From: Sulfurovum sp.
GTDB lineage: Bacteria > Campylobacterota > Campylobacteria > Campylobacterales > Sulfurovaceae
Direction: 5' to 3'
Length of the DNA stretch: 6,103 nucleotides
Assembly: GCA_026985755.1 (NCBI GenBank)
Contig: JALSPX010000285.1
Location: forward strand, 1-6,103
Shown in pieces: positions 5,447 through 6,103 of this stretch (positions within the stretch are counted from its first letter, which is position 1; the number at the start of each line of letters is the position of its first letter). The notes below the pieces were generated by a model, which had not been told where the DNA came from, searched no databases, and saw nothing but the letters and a program-made list of their open reading frames with translations. A program made the translations under genes and the position numbers.

Positions 5447-5989
5447 ATGCAAAAATTAAAGAAAATATGTATAAGCACCACAGTATTAGCTTTAACAGCA
5501 TGTGGTGGAGGTAGTGGAGGTACTACCTCTAGTAATGCACAAGCCCCTAAAAAAACAGGACAAACCACAAGCTACTACGCCAAAGATGATGGAGACTACC
5601 AAAAAGGTGTCACGCCTAACTATACACGAGATAATACATCAGAGGTAGTGACAGACCATATTACAGGGCTACAGTGGCAAGACAATATAGAATCCAAAAC
5701 TATCACAAAAAATTGGGTAAATGCACAAACCTATTGTAGTAGCTTAAGTTTAGATGGAGGTGGATGGAGATTGCCAAGCAGAAAGGAGCTTGTCGGATTA
5801 AGTGATTATGGACGAATTAATCCAAGTATAAATCCTATATTTATTAACATTCAATCTGATGACTATTGGTCATCTACGACTTATGCTGGTGATAGTAATA
5901 TGGCTTGGAGCATACGCTTTGAGAAAGGTTATGAGGTCTTTGGCTATAAGACTCCTAATTATCATGTGCGGTGTGTTAGAGAGAGATAG
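5447..5989 (+). CDS. DUF1566 (Lcl C-terminal domain) lipoprotein
   Basis: Predicted surface or periplasmic lipoprotein (180 aa) of unknown function. The signal peptide ends LALTAC with C19 as the lipidated residue, followed by a Gly/Ser/Thr spacer (20-42). The DUF1566 domain covers about 66-180, with its hallmarks TDHITGLQWQD (69-79), WVNAQTYC (90-97), GGWRLPSRKEL (105-115), YWSST and a C-terminal VRCVR. C97 and C176 could form a disulfide. The domain is complete and ends at the usual place. The start at 5447 is preferred over 5441 and 5324: AAGG sits 6 bases before it, the signal peptide starts naturally, and the promoter lies between 5324 and 5447. Domains of this type resemble C-type-lectin/FGE-like folds and often occur in many copies per genome; binding roles are suggested but unproven. 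Confidence 0.88.
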   Translation: MQKLKKICISTTVLALTACGGGSGGTTSSNAQAPKKTGQTTSYYAKDDGDYQKGVTPNYTRDNTSEVVTDHITGLQWQDNIESKTITKNWVNAQTYCSSLSLDGGGWRLPSRKELVGLSDYGRINPSINPIFINIQSDDYWSSTTYAGDSNMAWSIRFEKGYEVFGYKTPNYHVRCVRER

Positions 5990-6042
5990 TATAGTGAAAG
6001 ACATGCTTTAAAGATTAAAAGTTATGTTGTTTACATTGAGGA

Positions 6043-6059
6043 TTATAAAATTTTTATAA
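6043..6059 (+). promoter_or_regulatory. AT palindrome with candidate -10 boxes upstream of the last gene
   Basis: TTATAAAA-T-TTTTATAA is a perfect 8-bp inverted repeat around one base. It contains TATAAA at 6044-6049, and a second TATAAA at 6055-6060 overlaps its right arm. TTTACA at 6030-6035 is 19 bases from the second. Either could drive the gene at 6082. With such AT-rich sequence the palindrome may be accidental, though an operator is possible. Confidence 0.35.
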
Positions 6060-6081
6060 ATTAAAAACATAGGAGTATAGG

Positions 6082-6103
6082 ATGAAAAAAATTCTTTTGA
6101 TTA
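6082..6103 (+). CDS. Start of a gene cut by the right edge
   Basis: ATG followed by codons for KKILLI, then the window ends. AGGAG (6071-6075) lies 6 bases before the ATG, an ideal spacing, so a real start is likely. MKKILLI fits either a signal peptide or the first strand of a response regulator (MKKILLIEDD-like); seven residues cannot decide. Confidence 0.6.

Noticed and set aside
5997..6009. Terminator after the DUF1566 gene
   Set aside because: AAAG/CTTT is a 4-bp stem and no T run follows.
1..6103. CRISPR arrays, tRNA or rRNA genes, transposase genes
   Set aside because: No regularly spaced direct repeats, cloverleaf sequences, rRNA-like stretches or transposase motifs were seen on either strand.

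Overview
The window is AT-rich chromosomal DNA whose genes are closest in style to Campylobacterota (epsilonproteobacteria such as the Sulfurovum/Sulfurimonas group). This is an inference from the low GC content, the T-rich and extended -10 promoters without clear -35 boxes, AAGGA-type ribosome binding sites, and the mix of family members. No rRNA or marker gene is present to settle it. Nothing here looks like a phage, plasmid or CRISPR region.

Layout, left to right. (1) 2-1550, plus strand: two tandem paralogous AmiA/B/C-type N-acetylmuramoyl-L-alanine amidases. The first is cut by the left edge; the second is complete and a predicted lipoprotein. They end at a perfect 10-bp stem-loop that overlaps the second stop codon. 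(2) 1580-2098, minus strand: family I inorganic pyrophosphatase (ppa), with a start inside the longer open frame. (3) 2194-2359: a 166-bp, gap-free, imperfect inverted repeat between ppa and the next gene, able to fold as one long hairpin. This is the most unusual element in the window. (4) 2375-2887, plus: secreted YtfJ-family protein. (5) 2979-3767, plus: SGNH/GDSL hydrolase lipoprotein. (6) 5188-3815, minus: a two-gene unit with a MoCF/CinA-N domain protein followed after 6 bases by a DTW-domain tRNA-uridine aminocarboxypropyltransferase. (7) 5447-5989, plus: a DUF1566 lipoprotein with a textbook extended -10 promoter and an (AG)6 tract where a -35 box would lie. (8) 6082-end, plus: the first seven codons of another gene.

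Several products act outside the cytoplasm: two amidases (septal peptidoglycan splitting), a YtfJ protein, an SGNH esterase-like lipoprotein and a DUF1566 lipoprotein. The cytoplasmic genes (ppa, DTW, MoCF) are housekeeping or tRNA-modification functions on the opposite strand. The genes do not form one obvious system. The best candidate for undescribed biology is the hairpin at 2194-2359. All nine of its transition differences between arms are G-U compatible in plus-strand RNA, and a possible promoter sits just upstream, so it may be a structured 5' leader of the YtfJ gene. A MITE-like insertion with TTA target duplications is the main alternative.
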